Notes: generated by a model not told the origin, from the sequence alone. A stretch of 64,000 bases of DNA from Lycium barbarum (GCF_019175385.1 NC_083344.1:6486965-6550964), one strand, 5' to 3'. Shown: positions 32,959 to 45,600, counted from the stretch's first letter. Numbers and translations are program-made.

Positions 32959-35583
32959 ATTGAGCATGTAGTGAACTTTTGAAATAGCACGATTTTAAAA
33001 TTGAGGCTTAAATCCTGCCCCAAAACATTTGTTGCTTTGCCTCATCTTTTGGAAGCTTAATCTATGAATGCATTTCTGATTTTCCTTAACTGTCTATTAT
33101 CTGTTATTTTCTATTTTATTTAATATATAAATTATGAAATCTGCTAATTTTATGATTGTGACACGAATGAATAAAGTTTATGTGCTGAACACGATTATGA
33201 AGAACGGGAAGACAATATATATCTCGAGAGAGTAACAAAGAAATTAGAGGATGAGACAAGAATCCAGTTGGAAGAAAATGAAATAGCCGATAGATAGTGA
33301 CATAAGCATGAAGGCTATCAAGTCAAGAAGAAATCAAAGGATGACATTGGATTAGATCGCCTAGTTTGCAACCTTTCCTTTAATGTACCTTACGAACTAC
33401 GCTGACCTGATTCCCTTGGTGGGATACGTAGGCAATCCACATCGAGTTCAGTCCCTTTATTAGAAAATTTCAAACCATTTCTATGTGTCTTATGAACTAC
33501 TTTCTGACCTGATTCCCTTGGCGGGATACGTAGGCAACCTATATAAGGTTCGGTTACACCACAACATAATTTTAGTGTACCCTCTCGAAGTCAAAACTGG
33601 GGCAGATTTTGAAAGGATATAAACAAGAGAATGGTTGGTCATCGACAAGATTAAGGCTACCAGATAGGAAGTATTATAGACAAATGACGTTTCAATTGTT
33701 TCAGAAGTGTCACAATCTAAAGTGGGCAAAATGTTTTACAACTTACATACATATAGTTACACATATATCTTTCCTCATATACATATACTTATATATATAT
33801 CTTTCAAATGAAACATTTTCCTTCAATTGTTTTCACTACTATTCATCTACTGAGGTTTGAACGGAAATCACAAGGTCCAAACAAACAAGACGAATGGAGC
33901 GCCAACAACGTCAGGCCATGAGTCAACACGAATCAACTTCCCCTCCCAAACTAAGAATTTTTCTTTGAGTGCAGGAATTAAAAGACCGCGAGACCAACAA
34001 TCGAGTCTATCAATCATGACCAAAAAGCATCATTTGGCTCATTACGGCCTCGCCTCAAAAGCCAAACGGCTTTATTTCCAACTTTATCTTTAATTATAAT
34101 TTTTTAATCACAATAACCTTATGACTTTATTAACAAATACACCTGTTTTTGTAGGTTGTCGAGATTGAAGGCGAATTAAATCAGGATTACGTGTCATTAA
34201 TTTGGCCTATCACGATATCATCAACATCATTAGCCAAACGGCTACACTATCACTTTACTCTATACTTTACCAATTACTTTATCATTTACTTTATCATTTA
34301 CTTTACCAACTTTAACGACTTTACCCTGAACTTTACAGGAATTATCATTAAGTCTCCGAAGACAACCGGAGGCGTCATTTGGCTATACAGCCTCATATGC
34401 ATAAGCCAAATGGCTACACTCTTATCATCCACTTTACCTATTTTTAACGACTTTACCCTGAACTTTACAGGAATTATCATTAAGTCTCCGAAGATAACCG
34501 GAGGCATCATTTGGCTATACAACTTCTTTTGCATAAGCCAAATGGCTACACTCCTATCATCCACTTTACCCTGAACTTTACAGGAATCTTCATCAAGTCT
34601 CCGAAGACAATCGGAGACATCATATGGCTATACAACCTCATCTGCATAAGACAAACGGCTACACACTTACTTTGCTCTCTTCTTTATCAATTACTTTAGC
34701 ATTCAGTTTACCTACTTCAACGACTTTACCTTACATGTTACAGACAACATTTATCATCGAATTTCGGAAGACAACCGGAGGCCTTTTATTATCATTAAAG
34801 TCTTCGAATACAACTGGGATATTATTATGTCTTCGGCATAAACATCACGCATTCATCCAAGTCCGTGAAGACAACCAGAAACAACATTTGGCCACACGGC
34901 CTCATTATAAGCCACACGGCTTCATCCTCATTCTCACACTCATATTTATTATCATTTTACACTCTTTATAAGTTTTACACTTTCAACTTTACCCCAGACT
35001 TTATTACTGATTTTGACATAAATTTCGATTTTGACAGAAAGTACAATCTACATATAGAGACACAGTGCAACGTGGAACTTTATCTTATGCAGTGAACTAG
35101 GGCAAACATGCTGAAGAGGAATATCAAACTCACAAGCAAAGGTCACGGATCTACTCTCGAACTCAACTCCGCCTACGTCCACAAACATGTAATATGTGGG
35201 TTATCCAAATTTTTCTTTCATATCCACTGTTAAAACTCTATTCAATCAACTCCTTTCACAATCTTGTAGCCTTTTCTATATCCCAGTCTCACCATAATTC
35301 AACACTGGGGCAAAAAGTGTAGCGTCGGTATTGATCCGCTTCTTTCGAACCACATACAACTTGATTCTCATGGAACCCGAGTTATGTAGGCAACTCAAAA
35401 CTGGGGTTCGACTATAATTTTTCCAACATTCCTTCCATACCATAATATTTTCCACCAATTCTCCTAACCCATATTTTCTCAATTTCTTCCAAATTCATAT
35501 TTGTTGGTCGGAACAAAATTGGCTACTACGTCAACTTCTTCGCCCGAAAACTCTTACATCGTCTCCGGTCGAAGAGGGGCATC
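32959..35583 (+). other. B 3' untranslated region with repeats
   Basis: This 2.6-kb stretch has no pol. It holds two copies of a GAACTAC-CTGACCTGATTCCCTTGG-GGGATACGTAGGCA block (about 33385-33434 and 33489-33536) plus a diverged third (35313-35395), a tandem-repeat tract (34190-34960) and a purine tract before the LTR. Confidence 0.75.
34190..34960 (+). repeat. Tandem repeats in the B 3' untranslated region
   Basis: Units contain ATTTGGCTATACA, CATAAGCCAAATGGCTACAC, TTTACCCTGAACTTTACAGG and AAGTCTCCGAAGACAACCGG. The last phrase starts near 34350, 34482 and 34595, giving unit lengths of about 132 and 113 bp, with weaker copies further right. Such arrays are known from Ogre/Tat 3' untranslated regions and can seed satellite DNA. 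Confidence 0.85.
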
Positions 35584-35927
35584 TGTTGACACCCAATTTG
35601 GTCCCTCCTTTATTCCAATTTATTTCCTTGGGCTTCTAAATTTATTAACGAGCTAAATACTTTATTTTCACTATTATTTTTTATTGCTACTACTATTAAT
35701 ATCGTTATACCTCTTATTGCTTAGATTTTCACTGTTTTACTATCAACATTACTAGCATTACTTTATCACAAATTTTAATGGTTTGTCATCATTTCATTTT
35801 AGGATTTGTACACGTTAAATTAATTATAAGTCAATATTTTATTAAGTCCTTATTTTCTAATAATTGTCATCATAATATATATACAAGTTAATCATTTAGA
35901 AGTTGTAGAAGTTAATTACTGAGAAGC

Positions 35928-37341
35928 TGATACGCTCAAATTACACCTATTAATGGTATAACGCGGACGTTGTCAAATATAGTAACCCAACAAGGTTGGG
36001 GTCGAATCCCACAGGGAATATGGTGTGAAAAGGTTACTAAAGTCGTAGGATGCTAAGGTCTAGGTCTAATGTCTTAATCCGATGATTTTGGTAAAAGTTG
36101 GTTTTTCTATAACTAATTGCTATCTATTGCTTTGGTGGAAATTTATTGTAAAAGAAACTAAGGTTGTGTCCCCGTTAGATAGGGTGTATGATCATGGGTA
36201 TTGATCTTGATATACTTATAATGGATCATTATATAAATGCACTTAATCTCTGTGTGAATCTCTACTATTTCCCAATAAATAAAGATTATGTCTTTCTATA
36301 ATTTTCCCAAATATAAGAAAGTAACCATGAAGAACGATTAATCATGCCAAGTAAATTCTTCTTATTCCTAAGTGAATTTATTAAACAAAGTTTAAAGCTT
36401 TGAGTTCTTGTTAGTTATTCTTACCAACCCTAATTATTTTCCCAAATAAATCAAGGTTTATGGCTTTAATCAATGTTTGCAACCATTAATTATGAATGAA
36501 GAATGAAGAATAACTAAACCCTAATAATCCATTATTTGTATATCAATCACAAACCCAATCACAAAACACCCATCATTGGGTTCACAACCCTAGTAAGGGA
36601 ATTTAGCTACTCATGACAAAGAACAAGAAATAAGACATTGAAGAATTCATAATTGCTTACTTTGGAAGAAAAAATGAATTGATAATACTTGAATTGATGT
36701 TTGAATCTTCAAAAACTAGAGAGTATTTAATGTTCTAAGTGAAGAGAGAAAAATATAATAACTGATGTCTATTAAAAACCCTACAATGACTATTTATAGG
36801 TTTTGAAAACACAAAAGTTACAGATTTGCACTTTGGTCCCGTCGTTACGAAATACGGTCCGTAAATTGAAATACGGACCGTAAATCACTTTATGACCCAG
36901 TCGTCCTTCAGTTGTGAGCAAATTCCATCTTTTGAAATACGGACCGTAAAGTGGTTTACGGCACGTAAACTGCCTGGTCATCTTTCAACTTCCAAAACTC
37001 AGACTTTCTGCCAATTGCTGAATGGTTAAATACGTGTTGGAATACGGACCATAAACAGAAATACGGTCCGTAAAATAAGCTCGTAAACCACCATCTTCTC
37101 AACCTGCCTTTCTGGTTCTGTTATCCTTTAATACGACCATGGAATACGACCCGTATTGTAGAATACGGACCGTAAACCGAGTTTACGACCTGGTTCTGCA
37201 CTTTCAACTGTTGTCATGCCAAATCTGTTCCGTCACCTGAAAAACACTAAAAACCACGTAAAATCACATGGACTTGCTTAAAAACAAGTAAAACTTATAG
37301 CAGAAAAGCATCGATTTGTGGCGTAAAATCACGCCACATCA
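35928..37341 (-). repeat. A2 3' LTR
   Basis: The 1414-bp LTR runs from TGATACGCTC to GCCACATCA. A TATA box CCTATAAATAG (36790-36800, - strand) lies downstream of the palindrome array. It differs from the other LTR by a few substitutions and small indels. Confidence 0.92.
36853..37174. promoter_or_regulatory. A2 palindrome array in U3 of the 3' LTR
   Basis: TACGGWCCGTA or close variants start at 36853/36872, 36938/36957, 37043/37062 and 37145/37164: four pairs, each 19 bp start to start. A shorter TAAGCTCGTA starts at 37076, 14 bp after its neighbour. The array starts about 50 bp upstream of the TATA box. Confidence 0.92.
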
Positions 37342-38945
37342 ACACCCCCAACTTAAAGTCTTTGCTTGTCCTCACGCAAGCCGTACAAAACAACGACTCA
37401 ATCTAACACCTAGATATCATAGAATAACAGTGTCTACATTGGTTTTGACTCTGAACCACCGACATGCATGTTTTTCTTCAAAGGACCAACCCAATTTTCT
37501 AATTCAAAGCAATATACCCAACTCAAGAACGTTATGACTAACAATGAAGCTTCAATACATGACATTACATTATCGAGCATATTATGATGCACACAAACGC
37601 TACTTTCGGCGGTCACTTTATTTTGCTCAATCCTCATCCTTATGCCTTCACATAGACCAAAGAATGTCCCAACACACATATATACAACAAGAATGGGACG
37701 AAGATGAAAGAGAAGATAAAAACACTCACAGTCACAAAGAATTCATATCTACACATGCAAATACCATAGTCTTGCCCTTATTTTCTATGTTCTTATCCTA
37801 GGCTCGTTCGGTTGTGATCACATTAGGACTTGTTTCGGCTTGTAATGTAGGCTTAGGGATGGGTAGGATACTTTTTGGGTATTAGTGACTCACCCTCCTT
37901 GACACTACAACATCTCTTTACCTTGATTCGCCTCTTTTCTTTCCAACCCCTTTATATTCTTTCACGTTTTCGACCTCGATGTGGTTTTATTCCTATCCAA
38001 CTAGCAATTCTTTTTGTGTTTCAATTTTCTGATTTTTTTTTATTATATGCAACTACCACATCGACTCTCTACTAGCAAACTCCACCACTCCCAACATTTG
38101 TTCTCAACATCTACTTCATATTTAATTCTCCCCCAAATTAGGCGCTTTGCCTCGTCTCTCTAGTAGCATCAAGGAGGAAACGGGTGCGAAGATGGATAAA
38201 TTTCACAACGGGTGAGGTTTCATTCGGCTAGCCAAGAAAAAGGTCAAAAAGGCTCAAAAAGGGAAACTAGTGATATTTTAAGCTTTTGGTGAGGCTTATT
38301 TAGGCAAAGTGACTTATTTACACAAAGAAAGCCTAAGATCATTTCACAACCAAACTAACTTTCGGATCTCAAACAAGACCAACCAGGCAAGTTCTAGATT
38401 ATACATGCGTAAACAGAATTAAACTAACAACTCACACACACATCGGCGTAAGGACAATCATTTTCACACTTGTGAATTCCTAAGTAGTCATTCCTCACAC
38501 ACAATACCCCAATAATCACAATGTCATGTAAAGAATCAATCATGTCAAACAATAACTGTTCTAAGTATGCATTTTTCAAATTTTCTGAGGGGTCCAAAAT
38601 TTTCAACAACCCACAACACATGCCATCAGTTACAAAGTAACACCAAATAAGTCAAAATTATTCTACTCAACCTAAGCAACACCCTAAACATGCCAGTTTC
38701 AACAAAATAAACCCCCCTCGGGAAAAGAACTCTGGCAAAGAAAAGCCGAGCGGGTTCCTAAACACATATTTACACTACACTACCTTCAGATAGGCCCACC
38801 CCCAACTTAATAACCAAGCACTGTCCTAGTGCTTCACTTATAAGAACAAGGGAAAAAGAAGTGGTACCTTGGTGCTGTGCGAAGATCATGATTGGCCCGC
38901 TGCATCCGGCAGCTGAATCGTGGACTCTCCCGGTTTGCGCTGCGG
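37342..38945 (-). other. A2 polypurine tract and 3' untranslated region
   Basis: CTTTAAGTTGGGGGTGT (- strand) abuts the 3' LTR as the plus-strand primer. The remaining 1.6 kb is non-coding and shares several blocks with the same region of A1. Confidence 0.75.
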
Positions 38946-41206
38946 CTAAACCAACGACTGAAGGATTGCCTGCTGCATTTCCGTCTTTTCTGTTTTCTTC
39001 AATCTCCTGTCCAACTCCTCTGGGTCCTCAGATGGATCACATACCCTCTTTCCCGTATCGCGACCAACAGGTTCGGCATCTTCCGCCTCCTCCTCAGAAT
39101 CCAGCAGATCCAGCACCTTAAACGTGGTGGGCAAAATGGCACGTGGTGCGGCTACCATCCCTTGCACCTTGAGTGCTTCAAGCTCTTTTTTCAGCTTCTC
39201 CAACTCACTCCTCAATGAACTAGACTCCCCACCGGGTGTGGTCTGCTCTCGAATCAACAATCTCGCCTCAAAGCTGTCTAGTCTAGCATGATACACCTCG
39301 TGCTTTTTCTCAAACTCCGCATGGATTTCTGTGGTTGCCTCAGTAACCAGCTGCTGAACTATTCTCACCACTTTCGGCTTAAATTGTTGCAATATTTTTT
39401 CTACCTGCCATTCAGTCCTCACTGCTTTGACTGCAATATGGCTATAGTTAGCATGGCTAAAACGCAGAAACTTCAGCTCTGGATCAGCAGGCTCAGCTGT
39501 TGCAGCAGCAGTGGTAGGCCCCGAAGGAGGCCCCTGTGTGGCCGGAGGTGGTGGTGGAGGTCTTGCCTCAGAAACACCCAGTGTGGCTGCAGCATCCTGT
39601 GAATTGACAGTATCTGGAATACCTGTCGTGGGAGCCTCAGTCCCAGTAGTAGCAGCACCAATCTCGGACCCTACTAGATCAGTCCCATAAGCACGGCTCG
39701 GACTCAACTCTAGCTGAGTGTCGTCGTCATCACCAGACTGATCTGCCTCTCGGTCCTTTTTAATTTTCACCTTATTTTTCCTCCAATCCCCCACATGAGC
39801 AGCTGTGATGATAAAGTTAAAAGTTTCCGGCTTGCTTTCTCTCTTCTCTTGCAGTTGGCAGTCTCAGTCAACCTTGTTCCGGGCCGTCTCTTCTACTCTA
39901 TCTGCTTATTGAAAGAGTGGTCTTTTAGGATTGGTCGTTGTGTGTCACCACCTCCCACCTATCGTACACATTCGATTAAGGTTGTCACTGCGAAGCTATA
40001 GTTAAGGTGCACGGGGTCTTACCGTCCCAATCTGGAAGCTGAAATATTCTTGCCCGTCGACACAATTCCGTGATAAGACACGGAAATACCATGTTCTGGT
40101 TGGGCTTGTGTGCCTGCACATGCAGCTCCTCAGCTATTAGCTCCCCAATATCCATTGGGTACCTTGACATCAAAGAGGCAATAGTGACTGCCTGACTGGT
40201 GGAAAGGGTATTGTCTGCCTGGGTTGGAATGATCCTGTACCGAAGCAATGTCCACCAAAATTTTGCCTCTGTGGACAAACAACTTTTAGTAATCTTGATC
40301 TTCCCATCATTAGTCCATTTTTGCTCATGTGGCTCAGATGTGATAATTGCAGCAGTCCATTCCCTCACAGATTTCTTGTCCTTTCTATCTCGTTTGCCTA
40401 GGAATAGGCTTAGATCAGTAGGAGCCACAAAATCATCACCAAACAGGACCCTGTTGATGGATTTGGAGGAAATATCCACCAGTGAGTTCCGGACTGTCAC
40501 ATTCTCCAGCATGGGAATCTCATGCCAAGCACGACTCGACTTCTTCATCGACATCAGGACGGCCCCATATGCTGCATAGAACTTCCGCAGAATATGCGGA
40601 GCATAATCTCCCGACTCATGAGTGAACACGTCCAGCTTGTACCCTTTGATGGTATCATCCAGCCGTGGATTAGCCGAGATACCATCGAAAATCAATCGCC
40701 ATTCTTCAAATATTTTTCGCGACGGCTGTCCCCCAGTTTCTGTCCCGGCCATCCATTGGTCATACAATTTCTTTGACCCTTTTACCGAGAACCGCAACTT
40801 TTCTTCCTCCAGCCGTTTGGTCCTGACGGCCAGTTTACGACCCTTAGGCGGCATACCATCATCCGGGTCATTATCATCACTAGGCCCCGCTGAGTCACTC
40901 TCCGGATCCGTTTGGGTGGCTGCCCCCCTGCTTGATGCTTCCGCGTCAGAATCCCCCTCTTCAGACTGGGAGGCTTTCGACGCAGACTTAGACGGGGTCA
41001 TAGGTGAGGGATGTGATGGCATTGCCGCTGTGTCTTGCGTGGCCCCCCCTGACCTTTGGTGGCGGTATAACCTTGGCGTACTCGGATCCTGATTGTTCCC
41101 CTTCCGAATTGGAAGGTTCATCTATCAACCTCGAATCCGAGCGCGCTTTCTTTCTTTTGCCCGTGCTTTGGGCCCCCGCCTTCTTTGCATTCCTTTTCTG
41201 ACCCAT
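38946..41206 (-). pseudogene. A2 ORF3, env-position accessory protein (broken)
   Basis: The start is ATG 41206 (MGQKRNAKKAG), two bases after a TTTTGCAG acceptor. The basic, Ser/Glu-rich N-terminus shifts frame near a C-run at about 41045 into the main part (to 39985). This has FYAAYGAVL, SLVDISSKSINRVLFGDDFVAPT, SVREW, TEAKFWWTLLRYRIIPTQADN and PCLITELCRRA, the same putative plant transposon protein domain as A1 ORF3. After a second frame break near 39985-39800, a C-terminal part (39794-38946) has a coiled coil (SLRSELEKLKKELEALKVQ) and an acidic tail. Outside the core signatures the two ORF3 proteins are very different, much more so than their gag-pol. Function unknown. Confidence 0.75.
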
Positions 41207-41208
41207 TC

Positions 41209-42215
41209 CTGCAAAATACACAGCATATTAGTTACCATGGAACATCCAACTAAATATAAGACAACTGGACTGTGCACAAAATATATGTTCTGTCTGTGGT
41301 AGTAAACACAAAAGACGGACCGTAAACTAATTTACGGTCCGTAAAGTACGATCGTAAACTGAGCAATTTTCTTGGAGAACATTTTTTCCCTTCATGAAAT
41401 CTTAAATACGGACCGTAAACTGAAATACGGTCCGTAAAGTTAGATTGTAAACTACTCAGTTCTTTGGATAACATTCTGCCCATTAGTGACATGCTTAAAT
41501 ACGGACCGTAAACTAAAATACGGTCCGTAAAGCATAGTCGTATTCGCATCACAGATAGATACATATTCTGATTTCAAAAATTTCATTGCACATCTCAGTT
41601 TCACATTGTGTTCGGGGATTAGGTTACTCAAACTTCACCCATTTTCTACCAATTTTTCATAATTCCCACAAGAGTCAGGTTATTGGTGGGCAGACCAAAA
41701 CTTCAAATATTGAATTTTAAAGTATGGAATGCCCTCCAACGCATTTGGGTTTTATTAACAATTATCCACAAGAATTTAAAGAATTTTAACACATCTGTCC
41801 TCTTCACAAGATCATTAACCAAGGTAGGCTAGTACTTAAGTTCACAGACCTAGCCTAATCACTGCTTACCATCAAGTTCACACTCACAGATGTAAAAGAA
41901 TAATGGGGAGTGTCAATCATACCTTTCAATGATGAACCAACAGATCACTATAAGCACAGATTTTGAGAGAACACAACTTGAATCACAGACAAATTTAAAC
42001 CTAGGGCAGAGGGGATACAAATTTTTGGGAAGAGTGGGTTCGTTTTTGGATGAGAGTTATGTATTTATGGGGTTTAGAAAGATAGAAGATGATGGGTTTA
42101 TGGTGGGAGATCGTGGGGATGAGGGGGAGTTAAGGAGGGAATGATTTAATGGTGTTGGATTCAATGGAGGGAACGAAATGGGTGACGGTTCTCTGCCCTT
42201 ATTTAAAACGCTGCT
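41209..42215 (-). promoter_or_regulatory. A2 ORF3 promoter-leader with 5' UTR intron
   Basis: On the - strand a TATA-like TTTTAAATAAG (about 42200-42212) leads to a pyrimidine-rich leader, donor AAG/GTATGA at 41922 and acceptor TTTTGCAG at 41209, directly before the ORF3 ATG. The 714-bp intron contains a palindrome array. The leader phrase TTCATCATT before the donor is shared with A1. Splicing is predicted only. Confidence 0.62.
41314..41542. promoter_or_regulatory. A2 palindrome array inside the ORF3 leader intron
   Basis: Three composite units, 93 bp apart: sites start at 41314/41333/41347, 41407/41426/41440 and 41500/41519/41533. Each has two TACGGWCCGTA-type sites 19 bp apart and a third 10-mer (TACGATCGTA in the first) 14 bp further. 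Confidence 0.93.
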
Positions 42216-42266
42216 CCTATTTTTTTTTTTAAAATCGTGCCCCCCCTTTTTTATCTTATTCTAAAT

Positions 42267-42501
42267 ACGGTCCGTAAATTAGTTTACGATATGTATTTAG
42301 AGAGGTTGAAGAGGGCAGTACACTGTAATATCTCATGGTAGTTTACGATCAGGTTTGCGGACCGTATTGTGAAATACGGTCCGTCCGCCATGGTCGTAAA
42401 CTAGCATGTTACATTACAGTGCTTACTGTTTTGTAATATTGTTAAATACGCCCTGGTTTACGGTCCGTATTGTGGAATACGGTCCGTAAACTACAGGCGT
42501 A
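42267..42501. promoter_or_regulatory. A2 palindrome array upstream of the ORF3 TATA-like box
   Basis: Sites start at 42267/42286, 42356/42375/42389 and 42459/42478/42492, again 19 then 14 bp. Even the degenerate members keep the spacing. The array ends about 55 bp from the TATA-like box, the same distance as in the LTR. Confidence 0.92.
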
Positions 42502-42638
42502 TTTTGCAATGTTACGAGACAGTTTCTTACAACTAAACTTACCTGCTTTTCAACAATATTTTCTGCAACATATCCCTGCACCAAAACAACCATTACCCTA
42601 TATGTAATAAAAAACAAAAGAAAAATAAACATTACACT

Positions 42639-42662
42639 TGGGTTGCCTCCCAAGAAGCGCTT
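42639..42662 (-). other. Conserved block after A2 pol
   Basis: On the - strand AGCGCTTCTTGGGAGGCAAC, followed by CCAAG, lies just past the pol stop; it matches 16191-16217 in A1. It is among the best-conserved non-coding stretches between the two elements. Confidence 0.6.
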
Positions 42663-42695
42663 GATTTAACGTCGCGGCCCGACGGTGGTGACCAT

Positions 42696-45600
42696 TCACT
42701 CCTTGTCTTGGTACACCAGATCATTGTTCGTTCCGAGGTGTTTCAACCTGTAGCGATCAAAAATCCTATCCTCCGAAACCATTCCGTGATAGTGCTTCAA
42801 CCTCTGCCCATTCACTTTAAATGTCTGAGTTCCATCTCCGGACTTTAAATCAATTGCTCCATGGGGTGAAACACCTACCACCTCAAATGGACCAGACCAC
42901 TTTGATTTAAGCTTACCAGGCAGCAACTTCAACCGAGAGTTAAATAGCAACACAGGGTCACCCTTGTAGAACTCTCACTTCAGGATCTTTTTGTCATGTT
43001 ATTGCTTCATCCTTTCTTTATAAAGTGCTGCACTCTCATATGCCTGGTACCGAAATTCATCCATCTCATTTAGTGGAAACAACCTGAGCTTGGTTGCTTC
43101 CTCCCAATCCATGTTCAGTTTCTTCAGCGCCCACATAGCCTTGTGTTCAAGTTCAACAGGCAAGTGACAAGCTTTTCCGAATACAAGCTTGAAGGGTGAA
43201 GTTCCAATCGGAGTCTTGAAAGCAGTCCGGTATGCCCATAGAGAATCATCGAGCTTGCGGGCCCAATCAGTTCTATTTGCATTCACTGTTTTTGCTAGAA
43301 TACTCTTGATCTCCCTATTGGAAACTTCAACCTGTCCACTTGTCTGAGGGTGATAAGGCGTTGCCACCCTATGTTTGACACCATATTTCTCCATCAGTCC
43401 CGCGAAAGCTCTATTGCAAAAGTGGGATCCACCATCGCTGATTATAGCCCTCGGAGTACCAAAACGAGTAAATGTGTTCTTTTTGAGGAAACCCATAACA
43501 CTCTTGGCCTCATTATTAGGTAAAGCCACCGGTTCTACCTATTTTGACACATAGTCCACAGCAACCAAGATGTATTTCATGCCACCCAAACTCACAAAGG
43601 GTCCCATAAAGTCAATCCCCCAGACATCGAACACTTCTACCTCCATAACAAAATTCATAGGCATCTTTTGCCTTCTGTCGATATTGCCTTGCCTCTGACA
43701 TTGGTCACTGGACCGCACCAATAGATTAGCATCATGAAAAATAGTCGGCCAATAATAGCCGCACTCAAGTACCTTAGGCGCCGTCCGGTTTCCGCTATGA
43801 TGACCCCCAATAGGAGAGTCATAGCACGCCTTTAGAATTGCCATCACTTCACTTTCCGGAACACAACGCCGAATGGTGTTGTCAGCGCATGTTCGGAACA
43901 AATAAGGATCGTCCCAATAGTACTGCCGAGCATCCCGCATGAATTTCTTCTTTTGGTAGGCTTTGATATCTTTTGGAACTATTCCTGTTACCAAATAATT
44001 GGCAATGTCAGCATACCACGGTGCCAACTCATTTGACACAGCCAACACCCTCTCATCCGGAAAAACATCATCTATATCAAGCTCATCAGAAGGTCTCCCA
44101 GCCTCTTCAAGCCGAGAGAGATGATCAGCAACCTGATTTTCAGTACCCTTGCAGTCCTTCACCTCAAAATCAAACTCTTGCAGTAATAGCACCCATCTGA
44201 TCAGTCGCGACTTTGCTTCCTTCTTTGCCATGAGGTATCTCAAGGCTGCATGGTCAGTGTAAACCACTACTTTGGACCCCAACAAGTAGGCCCAAAATTT
44301 CTCAAAAGCAAACACAATGGAAAGCAGCTCTTGCTCCGTCACTGTGTAATTCATCTGGGCAGCATTCAATGTTCTACTTGCATAATAGATCGGGTGCATA
44401 ATTTTACTGTGCCTCTGCCCAAGCACAGCACCTATTGCAAAACCGGTAGCATCACACATCAGTTCAAACGGCAAGGACCAGTCAGGAGCAATAACAATAG
44501 GAACAGTAGTGAGACGCTCTTTTAACTCCTCAAACGCCTTCTGACACTTATCATCAAACACAAATTTAACCTCTTTTTCAAGAAGCTTGCCAAATGGATT
44601 GGCAATCTTTGAGAAATCTTTGATGAAGCGCCTGTAGAACCCAGCATGTCCCTAGAAACTTCGGACACCTTTGACTGAGATAGGTGGAGGAAGTTTTGCA
44701 ATCACATCAATTTTTGCTTGATTGACCTCGATTCCCTTTTCAGAGATTTTGTGACCGAGGACGATTCCTTCCTTCACCATAAAATGAAACTTCTCCCAGT
44801 TTAGCACCAGATTGGTCTCCTCACACCTTTTTAGCACTTGACCCAGATGGCCAAGACAATCTTCAAATGAATCACCCACCACAGAAAAGTCATCCATGAA
44901 TACCTCCAAGAAATCCTCTACCATGTCAGAGAAGATTGACATCATGCACCTATGAAAAGTGGCTGGCGCATTACACAAACCAAAAGGCATCCGGCTGAAT
45001 GCAAATGTTCCATAAGGACAAGTAAAAGTGGTCTTCTCCTGATCCTCCAAAGCAATATTGATCTGATTGTAGCCCGAATAACCATCAAGGAAGCAATAGT
45101 AGGAACGCCCTGCTAGCCTATCAAGCATCTGATCAATGAAGGAAATAGGGAAATGGTCCTTGCAAGTGGCTGTGTTGAGCTTGCGATAGTCCATGCAAAC
45201 TCTCCATCCGATGACAGTTCTGGTCGGGATCAACTCATTCTTTGCATTCGGCACAACAGTGATGCCGCCCTTCTTAGGAACACATTGGACTGGGCTCACC
45301 CATTTACTATCAGCAATTGGGTAAACCACGCCCACATCCAGCCATTTGATGATCTCTTTCTTGACGACCTCTTGCATATTCTCGTTCAGTCACCTCTGAT
45401 GCTCTACACTCGATTTGCTACCCTCCTCCAACTGAATTTTGTGCTCACAGATCCCAGATGGAATACCTCGAATGTCTGATATGGTCCAACCAATAGCACG
45501 CCTATACTCCTTCAACACTACCAAAAGATGCAAGATCTTCTCCTCAGTCAATAGGGCTGAAACAATCACCGGTAATGTATTGTCCGGACCAAGGAACTCA

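Noticed and set aside
36853..37174. CRISPR-like array because of regularly spaced palindromes
   Set aside because: Plant nuclear DNA, no cas genes, spacing too short, and the sites lie in LTR promoters of a retrotransposon.
44500..45377. Endogenous pararetrovirus reverse transcriptase, common in Solanaceae
   Set aside because: The reverse transcriptase is followed by RNase H and an integrase with zinc finger and GPF module, and flanked by LTRs with target duplications. No movement or coat protein is present.
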